Shown here: positions 33,838-45,841 of the stretch, piece by piece
Numbering within the stretch: position 1 is the stretch's first letter
How the letters are laid out: every line of letters starts with the position of its first letter
Origin: Taxillus chinensis
Lineage: Eukaryota; Streptophyta; Magnoliopsida; Santalales; Loranthaceae
Reading direction: 5' to 3'
Assembly (NCBI GenBank): GCA_023512835.1
Contig: CM042084.1
Span: 48,531,609 to 48,595,608, forward strand
DNA length: 64,000 bases
The notes under the pieces: model-generated
Seen by the model: only the letters and a program-made list of their open reading frames with translations
What the model was told of the DNA's origin: nothing
The model's database searches: none
Program-made: the position numbers and the translations under genes

Positions 33838-35394
33838 TTATCTACGTTATCCGAGAAGGGTTCATGTAGGGAAGGATTAACACCCTTACAACGCCCTTTC
33901 GGTATCTATTTTCGGAGGAGGAGGTTTCTATTTATTTTCACTGTTGTAAGGATTAACACCCTTACAACACCCTAGAAAGTCTATGCTTTTTATTTAGCTA
34001 AGTTATTTGTTAAAGTTACGGTTAAAATTGATTTATCATAAAGTTCTAAAGGGAATCCTAAAAGCTTTGTTTTGTTTTTTTGTGTTTGAAGTGGAAAATG
34101 AAATCCTAAGGTTTTTTTGTTTTGTTTTGGTTTTTTGTTTTTTTGAAAATTAAAGTCCTAAAAATTGAAATAATTTTTAGTTTTATGGTTGGAAAATATT
34201 TTTTTTGTTTTTTTTTTTTTGAAAACATTTTTTTTGAAAGAATTGAACCTAATCACAAGTTACTTTTTAAAAATGCATATTTGAGTCTTCTTTGGCTTTT
34301 GACTATAGCTAAATGCACACACATATCAAAATAAATGTCAAGTGTGTAATTGTGACATCCACAAATAATATAAATATAAAAATAAAGCTACTCTCTTTTT
34401 TATTCTTTTTTTCTTTCTTCTTTTCATTTTCATGCCTCTCTTTGCTCTTTTTTTTTTTTTGCTTTTTTTACTATACTTTACATATTGCAACTTACAACAT
34501 ACAACATATACACATAAACCAACAACAAAAAAAATACAAGGAAAATACAACATATACCAATAACATAAAAAAACAGAAAAAACACTAAATATTACATCAA
34601 GTATAAAAATAAATAAACTAAAAAGGTAATAAATCAACAAATACAAAGTAACTGAACCAACTTTGGGGCTTCAACTACGGTTGCCCGTTTGAACTATCCT
34701 GTCTGCACCGAAAGTCGCCTGCTGGAACACAAAGTCACCAAATTGCCAAATTCAAGTAGTGCAAATTATAAAAATCAGTTGGGGTTTAATTTGGAGGCTG
34801 CAGGTGGTATGTTGGAGTTGATGAGAAATTGATGAAAAGGATTTAAACCTGATAGAGGGAGGGAGGATAAACAATGAGAGAGATTTTTATTTTGGGTGAG
34901 AGAACCCGTACGAGAGAGGAGTGAGAGGAGTTTTTTTTTTTGTTTTTTTTGTTTTTGGAAAGGGAACTCACATGGAGAGAGAAAGAATATGGGAAGGAGA
35001 GTTTGTTTGTGTTTTTGATTTTTTTGATTTTGATCTTGGGAAAAGGAGAAAGTTGGGCAAAAATCTGGGTGTTTTGTGCAAAGGGAAAGAGCTTGGAGGT
35101 AATTTTTGGGGGTGAAGACCCTGAGCGTGAGGGGAAGGACCCCCTTTTTAATGCCTTTGGACGTAGCCTCATTATTGCTGCATTCATTGATGTATTATTC
35201 ATGCCAACATTTTTTTTTCCCGGATTCCATCTGATGTCGGGTGGACTGACGACCTATGATTGCCCTTTTGGTTTCGTATGAGCACATGTGACCGAAAGGC
35301 ATTGAAAAACACCTTCCGTGAAGAAACAGTGAGTGAGCCCATGGATAGGCCAATCAGCGAAGGTCAAAGGTTGGTAGGGTCAAAGGTTAGTGGA

Positions 35395-35830
35395 GGCTTG
35401 GATCCGGATCAATGGAAGGCTATTCTGGATGATTGGAAGGCTCAGATCCTTACTCTGTGTCAATGGAAGCTTAGTCCGAATCAATGGAAGGCTCGGATCC
35501 TTACTCCGTGTTAGTGGAAGCTTAGTTCGGATCAATGGAAAGTTCAGATCCTTACTCCATATTAGTGGAAACTTAGTCCGGATCAATAGAAGGCTCGGAT
35601 CCTTACTCCGTATTAGTGGAAGCTTAGTCTGGATCAATGGAAGGCTCGGAACCTTACTCCGTGTCAGTGGAAGCTTAGTCCGGATCAATGAAGCCTTGAA
35701 TCCTTACTCTGTGTCAGTGGTAGTTTAGTCCGGATTAATGGAAGGCTCGGATCCTTACTCCGTGTTAGTGGAAGCTTAGTCCGGATCAATGAAGGTCGGA
35801 TTCTTACTACATATCAGTGGGAACTTAGTT
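35395..35830. repeat. About 51-bp tandem array in the gypsy LTR
   Basis: About eight degenerate copies of a unit containing GGATCAATGGAAGGCTCGG, ATCCTTACTCCGT and GTCAGTGGAAGCTTAGTCC. Same array type as 57896-58340 in the GYP1 5' LTR. Reverse-complemented, the unit contains ACGGAGTAAGGATCCGAGC. Confidence 0.88.
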
Positions 35831-36383
35831 CGGACTAATGTTGTCTTGGATTTGACCACGATGCTCTGGATTTGACCACTTTTTTTAACTTTTAATTACC
35901 CTTTTACCCTCACCCAAAATGCTAAAATGGACGAACTTTGGGGCATTGTTTGGGAAGCTCCATATTCACCTAAATAATCATTATGGAGAATCTCGCATGT
36001 TACATTTCCGGGCCCATTGAGCAGGGGCATTAACCATCTTTTCACAAGTTTGACTTTTTCCGACAAAAATTGTTTTGGCCATAACTTCTTCATTTTAAGT
36101 CAGAATTGGGCTCGGTCAAGTGCATTAATCTCCAAATTTCATCATTTATCACTTGGTGTTAGTATTGGGCCACTTTAGGGGCTTGCAACAGAGGTAATCA
36201 AATTTGGGCTTCCATGTTCGTGTTAATGTATCCATCTTGTGCAAATTGGGGTTAACATCAACTCCAAACCATTCCTTGGTAGTGGGGAATCCTTAAAGAC
36301 CTGTTCAACAAGGTATATGGCATTGGCAGACAAGTATATAAATGGGCTTAGTATGTCCAACCCGGACAAAATGAGGTCCAACA

Positions 36384-37055
36384 CCCACCACGTCACTTTT
36401 TCAGCCATCAAATGCCCACACTTTCATCATACAGGGACGCATATAGGATGCGTCGATCGGAAGTTGTTGCAGTATATGTAAGGGCATAATGTTTAAAGAA
36501 GAACCATTGTCAATGAGTACTCGGGCTATGGTGTGCTCCTTACATTTGACAATAATATGCAGAGCTTTTATGTGCCATTTTCCTTCCTGTGGCAGCTAGT
36601 CATCTCCAAAGCTAATGATGTTGTTCATGATGAGGTTACTGGCGATTCCATCCTCATTCGCCATTGAGACGGTCGGAGGAATATAAGCTTGGCTCAAAAC
36701 TTTCATTAGTGCTTCCCAGTGAGGTTGGGAATCCATCATTAAAGAAAGCAAGGAGATGCTAGCTGGTTGTCGACTTAACTGATCCATAATATTATACTCG
36801 CTCTACTTCAGGAGTTTCAAAAATTTTGCAATCTCTTCTAAAGTGACTGGTGTTCCTTTCCTCGTTGCCTCCAGCGTTGGCTCAATGTCTGGTTCTACAA
36901 CTTTTTCTTTCCTTGCTTTGTTAGCCATATCAGGGGTATAAGCCCGTCCGCTCCTGGTTTTCTTTTCTACTGCGGTGGCTCCCAAGACTACTTCATAGCT
37001 GTAGTTCCATGGGACTGCTTTATCCATCTTGTAAGGGAAAAGGGCAGGAACACAT
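36384..37055 (-). pseudogene. GYP1 pol island: post-gag linker and N-terminal half of aspartic protease
   Basis: Read from 37055 downward. FPYKMDKAVPWNY and SGRAYTPDMAN form the linker found after gag in Tat/Ogre elements. MDQLSRQPASISLLSLMM follows. The protease active site RVLIDNGSSLN is at about 36490-36525 (the DNG form is usual in this lineage). VWAFDG precedes the break at 36384, followed by a stop. The protease resumes at 21032 with GTLDIPLLIG. Confidence 0.87.
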
Positions 37056-37268
37056 TGTTGAACCCCATTTTGACCGGGTGAGATTATAACTGTACTTGGC
37101 GAAAGAGCACAAGACGAAGGACCACTTTGGGAAACCTTAAATGCCCCAAGGCAAGCACAAGTGATAGAGGATGAAATTTGGAGAACAACGCACTTGACCA
37201 CACTTGATTCCGAGAAGAAATGAAGCGATTATGACAAAAGTATCAAGTTTCATACGAATTTGAATTGG

Positions 37269-37605
37269 ACAGCCAGTGTGCAGCGCACTGTTTTGTCAAT
37301 AACTTTCCCAATACTTGTTAGAATTGAACAAAGTCAATTCTATTGGTTAGATAACCTCTATATATCATTTCCAACTGGTTTGAGATTATTCCGGGCTGTA
37401 TTCAATTAGTTATGATTTTTCGAAGTTGGTGATCAAGTTTGGGTGGGACAATCGGTGTGCGGCGCACTATTTTGCCAATAACTTCATCAATACTTGTTGG
37501 AATTGAACAAAGTCAATTGAATTGGTTAGATAACATCGTTATTTATCATCTCCAACTAGTTTGAGATAATCCGAGTTCTGTGCAATTAACTATGAATTTT
37601 TGAAT
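37269..37605. repeat. About 179-bp tandem duplication
   Basis: The block around GTGTGCAGCGCACTGTTTTG (37276 onward) recurs 179 bases later (37455 onward) with scattered differences, including the following AATTGAACAAAGTCAATT and GGTTAGATAAC. It lies in the first part of the gypsy LTR. Confidence 0.85.
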
Positions 37606-38029
37606 CTAACGGGTAGAACGCTCACTTTGTCATGTACCTATGGGTAGTGTTTCTCACTTTTCTCCTAAATGGATGATCCTTTTTGAGTGATTCCAATTTA
37701 ATAAGATAGATAATAGAATTTCGAGCAAAACAAGACCAATTTGGCCTCAATTCGAGCAAAAAGTTATAAATTTTTGAATTTGCCTCAGAAATCTGTCTTA
37801 TTTTCCATGAATTTTGGTTCTTCATATGCATATTTGTCCCACATTGGCAGTTTTACTTCTCCTTCGTCCCGTATATATACAAATACACTCTCCTTACACA
37901 GTAAGTTAGTACAAGAGGCCTAGGGAAGCCCAAATAAGGTCACTAGCTGGCGATTGAGCCCACACCCGAAATTTTTTAGGAAATGCAAAAATTCGAAAAT
38001 TCAAAACATTGAAATCCGGAGGTCAAACT

Positions 38030-38391
38030 TGGTCAAATCCATGCTAAGCCCAGTGATACGGAATAAGCCTAGATTCGGAGGTCAAACCTAGTCAATGATT
38101 CGGAATAAGCTCGTTGATGCGGAATAACCCCAGATTCAGAGGTCAAACTTGGTCAATGATACAGAATAAGCCCACTAATCTGGAATAAGCCCAGATATGG
38201 AGGTCAAACTTGGTCAATGATTCAGAATAAGCCCGCTGATGCTGAATACGCCTACTGATCCGGAATAAGCCCAGATCTGGAGGTCAAACTTGGTCAATGA
38301 TCCGAAATAAGCCCACTGATGCAGAAAAAGCCCACTGATCCGGAATAAACCCAGATTCCGAGGTCAAACTTGGTCAATGATGCGGAATAAG
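38030..38391. repeat. GGAATAAGCCC-type tandem array, interrupted by COP3
   Basis: Repeats of GATCCGGAATAAGCCCAGAT and GGAGGTCAAACTTGGTCAAT. The array continues on the other side of COP3 at 49543-49735, which confirms COP3 inserted inside it. The TSD ATAAG comes from the repeat itself. Confidence 0.88.
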
Positions 38392-39778
38392 TGATATTCT
38401 CAGGTTCCAAGCGTGCTCGTCTTGGTTTTTTTGTATGTATACAGAGAGGGGGGTGAATCTGTATACTGTAAAACTATTCCTTTAGTTTTAAAGAGTAGGA
38501 CATTTTATAGAAGTTTCTTTATCATATGTGGTCCTCGTTTGGATGGCCTTTTAGTGTCTCATGCAATATCAGTTACAAGCAAGCATGTGTGAGAGAGAAA
38601 AGACAGAGACACACAATATATGTGGTTCGATCAATGTGATCTACTCGACAGTGGTGAGGGTGTACCTACACCGAGTCCAATCCACTATTATCTTTCAATA
38701 CAGTAGGGTCTAGCCCTTGTTACAATTGGATCAACTTTCTCTTCTATTCAATGCAAAAACAAAAATAGTATTGCTCCAGAATTTGCTCACTGTAAGAATC
38801 TATCTAACGCAATCTGCTCCTGCATTGCTGACTGTTTGCAATGCTCAACCTTCTACCACTCCTATACCAGACTCAAGAAATGTTCACTAAATGTGTGAGA
38901 AAGAAAGAAAGATTAACTCACTATTATCTTTCTCTTTCAATCTTCCTCTTTCTATATCTCTTCTATGAACTACTCTACGTCGCCTTTTGTATCTGTGCAG
39001 ATACATTTCTTGTCTTCTTAGAATATTATCGACGCATACTCTAAGTCAGGCATATTCTTTGCCTTTATAGGCCGGCACCAGTCAGAAACCCTTTGTCTAG
39101 GGTTTAGCATGTTTCTCCCTTTGATCTTCACCATTGAAACATGTTAAACCACTTGCGGATGATGTCCATAGTTTACCAGTACTTAACGTACTTAAAACTA
39201 CTGTCTGGGTAACAACTTACGGAAATGGTAAACTTCAGCGCGTTTTGCTCCTTCGTAGCGCACTCCGTTCCTTTGTCTTGCTACAACCTCGAGGATATTG
39301 CCTCATAGCATTTTTGCGAGTCTACGAGTCTACATCTTCGACTCTTTGAGTCTGAGTCTTCGAGCCACGGGCATTGATCTTCCAACTCTTTTGCGCTCTG
39401 GCTTTGAAGCTAGGTCAGAACTAGTGCTTCATTGACATCGCATTCTACAAGCCTTAGAGCTCTACGAGTCTTCGAGCGAGTCAATAACAGCTTCATTCTG
39501 TCTTGGCTGAGTAGCTGTTCATAGGTCTTCGCAGCAGGTTCTTCAATTTACGACCCTGTGAGCTTCGACCCTACAAGCTATGACTCTACAAGTTTGTGCT
39601 TCAAGTTTACGAGACACAGCTCTTTACTTGTTTGCTCCTTGGGTCTGTGAAGCTACGACCCTGTGGTCCTTCGAGGCTTCGACCCTGTGGTGCTTCGATC
39701 CCATGGTCTGATGGTCTACGACCTTCGAGTCAGGGCGTACATAGGTTGACTCCCTCTATGAGCTCACTCTAAGAGATC

Positions 39779-41788
39779 TGTTACGCCCCCAAATCCCGAA
39801 AGGACCAGAACTAAGAGTGTGACTTCCCCATGCCCGCACCCGAAGGGTCAAGGGGTTGGTGACTAGCACCGATATGGACTACACATCAGGTGCTGTCTGA
39901 GATAAACCTGTACATTCATACATCAGGGGTATTCCTGTACATTCTCACATGCTATGAAGTTAAGGAAAATAATTTATTAATAACAGAGTCATGCTATAAT
40001 TCCAATACAACTTCCACGGACCCTCATCCGGATATTCAAATAATAAAATCAATCATGTTTTACAAAATCCATAAACCAAGTTATTACAAAATTTAAAACA
40101 AACAAAAAAATTAGCTTTGGACCAGCCTCTAGCGAATGAGTCGATACCTGAAACATGTCAACAAAGTAGGGGTGAGCACAAGTGCCCAGTAGGTGATCTC
40201 CATCTCCTCACCATCCTATAACATGAAATCCTAAATCTACATGATCAGTGTATGCTTGTACAGTGATATAACATCACAAATATAAGCTCACATTCAATCA
40301 CAAATATAACATCACACCCATTACATTTCATCCATCAAAGGTTTGCACCAACAATCCAACCATTCAAAGGATCCCCGCTACCAACTCCAAGAATCCCAGT
40401 CACTACCAGATAGCCATATGTGGGACCTGTGGTGTCCCTAATGACAACCAGCCACATATGGGACCTGGGTTAACCAGCCATATAGGGGACTCGTGGCCTC
40501 TTGCCAGCCCTATGTGAGACCCGCAATTAACCCAACCAGCTCCACCACCAATTTCACACATACGATCAATAAATAGAATATTCCAACTTACTAGTATTCA
40601 ATACAACTTAACAAAACATTGAAATCATCCAACTAGTAATGACGTACCACAAATGTTATATACTTATTATCAAATTGATAATGTCAAGCCACAAGTAATA
40701 TTTCTAATAATAGATTAATAATATCATGCCCAACAATATTCATTTTAATTACACTACATTATTAAGCCCAACAGTACTTGTAGATAAGTATACTTTTTAA
40801 CTAATCTACATTTACATAATTAATAAATATCAATTTTATCACGTAATTCACACACATAATTAATAAACAGGATTTCCAAGTCAAAACTCAAGATCAATGA
40901 CCTTACAAGCATCTAAATCACTAAACCAACACTATCATACCACATTTCATGTATATACAAATATATATATTTATTTATTCATCAAACAATTATTATTAAG
41001 CCACAATATTAATCTTAAGGACAATTTAGTAGTATCAAGCTACAAATAATGTTTTACATGTCAAATTAATAATATCATTCTATAATCAATAATTTACATG
41101 TCAATTTAATAGCTACAATTAATTTTCTAAATATCCAATAGATGATACCAAGCTACAAATAATATCATATATTATTAATCTTTAATATCAAGCCCAAATA
41201 CTATTTTTATATTCTTTACACTACAATACCAAACCCAAATCAAGACAGTTTAGCCCTTAAAGTGTTAGGAGGAATAGGAAACAGACCGGTCCAAAAAGGA
41301 CCGGCCCGTCCATACCCTGCCAGCCCGTTAGGGCTGGCAACCGTTGCATGGGGGCGGCACAGCAACCGCCTCCCCTCCCACTTGTACGAAGACGCGGCAG
41401 ACTAGTGTGCACAGAATAAAGGTAAGGTTGGGTAATGTTTTCCAAAACCAGGCCAGCTGGCTTAGATACCAAGGTTGACCGAATATTGGTAAGGCAGGGT
41501 AACGTTTTCTCATAATAATAAAAGAAATTAGATGTTGACAGAGATAATGATAATGAGGTTGGAAAGTGGCGGGCTGAACTAACTACACAAAAACCGAACC
41601 TACAGGGCTTTGTATTAGTAATTAAAACTAACATAAACATTAAAACTGTAGGCCGACTGAACCACCTCCTTCTTGCGATTGCTGGAAGAATAGTCAGAAG
41701 ACCCGGACGGGAAACAAAGCACGCCTAGGAGAAACTAGAACCGACCGGAGAAAAAGAAAAAAAAGACCAACCCCATCGCGCGACAAAC

Positions 41789-41829
<41 letters not shown>

Positions 41830-42293
41830 ATTGATATATGTATATGCCTCTAACATTGTGCGTTCATGCAATACAACAGTAAAGGATCTAGAGTCACCTA
41901 CCTCTTGCCTTTCGAAGGGATTAAACTTGCAATAACGATCTAGAATTGGCGAAGAACGATGAAGAACGCGAAGAACACTAAGAACTCTCATCTGACGGCT
42001 AGGGTTTCTCAAAACAAAGTTATAATAAATATTAAAACCCCCAAACCCTATTTTTAATTAAAATTCGTCCTATTCCTTAATAATTTCCAAAAAGCCCTTC
42101 AAAATTCTAATTTTCACTTATTAACTCTCAATTTAATTCCCAAAATTTATTAAATAACCCCTGGAGGCTTTTGGACCTCAAATTAGCCCCAAATATTATC
42201 AATACGATCGTATTAATGCCACATTCTCAAAATAACTTTCTTAACATCAAATATAGATTATAAGTTATGCTAACACATATACGGATCCTTACA
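39779..42293 (-). mobile_element. Solo LTR, TGTTACGCCCCC...GGATCCTTACA type, TSD AGATC
   Basis: TG at 39779, CA at 42293, and AGATC at 39774-39778 and 42294-42298. Length is 2515 bp. The uninterrupted site is visible in the COP3 5' LTR near 49418-49445 (CTCTAAGAGATCACTCTACGA). Termini resemble those of 10135-11810 and 1-971, so it belongs to a related family; minus orientation is inferred from those relatives. It contains an (TA)n microsatellite near 41791-41823 and no recognisable gene. Confidence 0.95.
41791..41823. repeat. (TA)n microsatellite
   Basis: About 16 TA dinucleotides in a row within the solo LTR. Confidence 0.9.
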
Positions 42294-42413
42294 AGATCAC
42301 TCTACGAAGTTATCCAACCATGTACGGATCTTCAACCAGACCTTCGACCCTGCGAATTTCGCTTCCTGCATCATGTTGACAACAATGACAACACAACATC
42401 GTGGGAACAACAA

Positions 42414-42424
42414 TCTCCCCCTTT
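42414..42424 (-). promoter_or_regulatory. COP3 polypurine tract
   Basis: On the minus strand AAAGGGGGAGA directly before the 3' LTR (one T between). A second PPT-like CTAGGGGGAGC lies just upstream (42492-42502). Confidence 0.8.
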
Positions 42425-42591
42425 GGAATTGTTGGCAACACACGGAATGCGCAAACCTTCGAACCACTCCCCTTGAACTTCTCCACTGTGTGCTCCCCCT
42501 AGAAACAATACTCTCTTTTCCGCCTCCTTTGCCAACCAATTACAAAGACAGAGGAGGGAACCCAACGGATGTCTTATGCGTGAGGAGGTGG

Positions 42592-45500
42592 CTATGCAGA
42601 TAGCCCACTTCGGTGTCTATCAAACAGCTCAATGGATAGAGGTTTGGTGAGGATATCTGCCGTTTGTTCTTGTGTAGGTACATACACCAATTGCACATTT
42701 CCCTCTTCCACTTGTTCCTTGATGTAGTGGTAATGATAGTCAATATGCTTGGTCTTCGAATATTGGACAAGATTCCTACTAATATTGACAGCACTCTAGT
42801 TGTCACACCAGATGTTCACAATTAACTCAGCACTGACCCCCATGTCTAACAATTGCGTATGCATCCATACCACTTGTGTACATGCTGCATGTGCAGCCAT
42901 ATACTCTGCTTCTGCTGTGCTACAAGCAACACTGTTCTGTTTGCGGCTCAACCATGCAACACATTTAGAGCCCAAATAAAAACTGCAGGCACTGGTAGAG
43001 CGTCTGTCATCAATGTTTTCAGCCCAGTCTGCATCAGTGTAAGCCTGTAACTCAATGAAATCCTTAGAGGGATACCACAATCCCATCTCTAGTGTACCAT
43101 TTAGGTATCTAAGGATCCTCTTGACTACCAGCAAGTGAGACTCCTTTGGATCTACTTGATATCTACTTGCCTGACACACAGCTTGCATCAGATCAGGTCT
43201 AGAGGTCGTGATGTATAAGAGGCTTCCAATCATACCTCAATACTTTTTTTGATTTATACTTGTGCCTTCCTGATCCTTATGAAGTTTGCAGCCTGTAGCC
43301 ATTGGGGTTCCAACAAGATTGCTATCTTCCATACCATACTTCTTCAGCAATTCCTTGGCATACTTGTGCTATGATATGAATATGCCTTCAGCAGTTTGCC
43401 TAATCTGCAGTCCCAAGAAGTATGTCAGTTCTCCTATGAGAGACATTTCAAATTCATCACTCATTCTCTTGGCAAATTCTTCACATAATCCTGAGTGACT
43501 TCCTCCGAATATAATGTCATCTACATAGACTATGGTAGCCAGCTGACCTTTGTCTGAATTCAGTATATATAAGTTATGATCCACTGTTCCTCTACTAAAA
43601 TTCATTCTTTTTAAATACCCATCCAGTCGGCTATACCATGCTCTAGGAGCTTGTTTCAGGCCATACAAGGCTTTTTTCAGTTTACAAACATGTGTCTCAT
43701 CATTAGCAATCTGCACTCCATCTGGTTGTTCAATATACACTTCTTCTTTTAGCAACCCATTTAGAAAGGCAAACTTCACATCCATTTGATAAACCTTGAA
43801 TTTCTTATGTGCTACTAATACAAGAAACATTCTGATAGTTTCTAGCGTTGCTACTAGTGCAAAAGTCTCATCAACGCCTATCCCCTCAATCTGAGAATAT
43901 CCCTTGCATACCAGTTGTGCCTTGTTCTTGACAATCTTGCCATCTTCATTCAGCTTATTCCTGAATACCCATTTAGTTCCGATAACATTCTTGTTCTTTG
44001 GTCTAGGAACGAGCTCCCATGTCTTATTCTTTTCAATTTGATCCAGCTCATCATTCATTGATGTGATCCAAGCTTCATCTTCTACTGCTTCTCCAACTAT
44101 TTTAGGCTCTATTTGAGAGAGCAATGTAGTAGCTCTTGCAAATTTCCTCCTGGTTGTTACACCTGCTTGGGGATCACCAAGGATCTGATCCTTGTCATGC
44201 ACACTGGACCATGTCCTCCTGGTCTTTTTAGTAGAATCTACTCCAGGATTGGACTCTTCCTTCTCTTCTTCCTCAGACTTCTCTGAGTCCGTGTCCTCCT
44301 CTTTCTCTTCTTTTTCATGCTCAGACTTGTCTTTCTCCTGAGGTTCTACTACTTCAAAATCCAGATTCTCATCCTCAGTTACATCTTTCTTCTAGTTTTC
44401 ATCCACTTTAACTTCACTTGAAGTTATTACTTTTCCAAGTCTTGGAAGAAAAACTCTATATCCCTTTGTCTGATATGAGTATCCAACAAATGTTCCTTCC
44501 TCAGATCTAGCATGAAACTTTCCTCTTCCTTGCTCCTTTATCTTCACGAAGCAAGGGCTTCCAAATATCCTGAAGTATTTGGCTATTGACTTCTTCCCAC
44601 ACCATAATTCATAGGGTGTGCAATCTGTTCTTGGTCTTAATGTCACTCTGTTCAGTAAGTGTACTGCTGTTCTGGTTGTCTTTGTCCAAAACCTCATATA
44701 TAGATTAGCTTCCAGCAGTAGAGTTCTAACCATTTCAGTGACAGCCCTATTCTTGCTTTCAACAACCGCATTTTGTTGTGGAGTTCTAGCTGTTGATAGT
44801 TGATGCTTAATCCCATATATATTCATATATCTCTCAAAAGCTTCGTTTGTAAACTCAATACCCTAATCAGATCTTAGAATCTTAATCTTTTGACCACACT
44901 CATTTTCAGCCATTCTTCTATACTTCTTGAAGCAGTCCAGAGCTTCTGTCTTGTGCTTTAAATACATGATGCAGGTCCTCCTGGTGAAATCATCCACAAA
45001 TAGAATGAAGTACCTTTCACCATTGAGTCCCTTGTTTCTCATTGGTCCACACAGGTCTGTATACACAATATCCAGAGCTGCTTTTGAATATACTCCTTCA
45101 CATGGTAGTGAAATCTGGCTTGTTTTCCATGTAAGCATGCTGAGCAGACATGCTCTATGTCCCTTTTCATATCTGGAATATCTCTGATAGCCTTGCAATT
45201 CACAAGTCTTAAGATGTCCCAATCTTCTGTGCTAGAGTTCATTCTCTTCAATCTTTGTTATATGATAGGTATGGGTCTTGTTTTCATCAATCACATACAG
45301 ATCCCCATCTATCCTTCTTCCAGCTACTACTATGTTGCCATTTTCTCTTTTCACCTGACAACCAGTTTTTGTAAAGGTCACTTTATGACCTGCATCACAC
45401 AGTTGACTAACGAATGCTAGATTGTATTTCAATCCTTCAACATACAGAACATCCTTCAGTTTATTGTTTCCCCATTTGGCTGATGCTAGCCCCTTGATCT

Positions 45501-45609
45501 TCAGAGAGCTATCATTGCCAAATCTTACTTTGCCATATTTATCTTTGTTCACATCTGACAGTGTCTTTAGGTCACCAGTCATGTGAAGCAGCCACTATCA
45601 AGGATCCAC
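42592..45609 (-). pseudogene. COP3 pol: protease, integrase, reverse transcriptase, RNase H
   Basis: The frame from 45582 to the stop at 42592 is continuous, with six internal stops (about 45232, 44863, 44392, 43369, 43234 and 42796) and no frameshift. Protease WILDSGC is just upstream (about 45609-45589), separated by a small frameshift from HMTGD. Integrase: YTDLCGP, ILRSD and VVESKNRAV (V replaces the usual A/G before the acidic residue). An acidic spacer (about 44390-44220) follows. [38 protein letters not shown]. RNase H: SRPDLMQAV, YTDADWAENIDDRRSTSA, KTKHIDYHYHYI and ADILTKPL. Much better preserved than COP2 pol, but still inactive. Confidence 0.95.
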
Positions 45610-45841
45610 TGTCTGTCCTTGATGTCTGCTTTCAATGCAATCTCAGCATTATGAGCCACTTCTTTCTCCTTGGCCATATACACTTGTTTTACTTTAGACT
45701 TGAAGTGCTCTTCCTATTTTACTTTAGACTTGAAGCACTCCCCCTGAGGCTTGGGCTTCATAGTCTTCTGAGATGCTTTCTCCTTCTTCTTTTGAACTTT
45801 CACAATTTTCTTTATCTTATTCTGCTCAGGAATAAGTACTC

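Larger units (their letters stand above)
21033..36383 (-). mobile_element. Solo gypsy LTR (GYP1 family, minus orientation) interrupted by COP2
   Basis: Left end TGTCATCACCGG at 21033; right end GGTCCAACA at 36383. Flanks CCAAC (21028-21032) and CCCAC (36384-36388) match at four of five bases. Both flanks are GYP1 protease, so the insertion is inside that gene. COP2 splits it into 21033-21171 and about 33841-36383. Without COP2 it is about 2.68 kb, close to the GYP1 5' LTR (2684 bp). The right part aligns by eye with 56310-58867. Confidence 0.88.
38392..42412 (-). mobile_element. COP3 3' LTR, split by a solo LTR
   Basis: Plus-strand ends TGATATTCTCAGG (38392) and GGGAACAACA (42412). TSD ATAAG is at 38387-38391 and, beyond the other LTR, at 49538-49542. 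Without the nested solo LTR (39779-42293 plus one TSD copy) it is about 1.50 kb. It carries about 75 bp (near 39171-39245) that are absent from the 5' LTR but present in the related solo LTR at 14097-15699, so the 5' LTR lost them. Confidence 0.95.

Noticed and set aside
41257..41640. 127-codon minus-strand open frame
   Set aside because: It lies wholly within the solo LTR 39779-42293, with no recognisable domain; likely chance.
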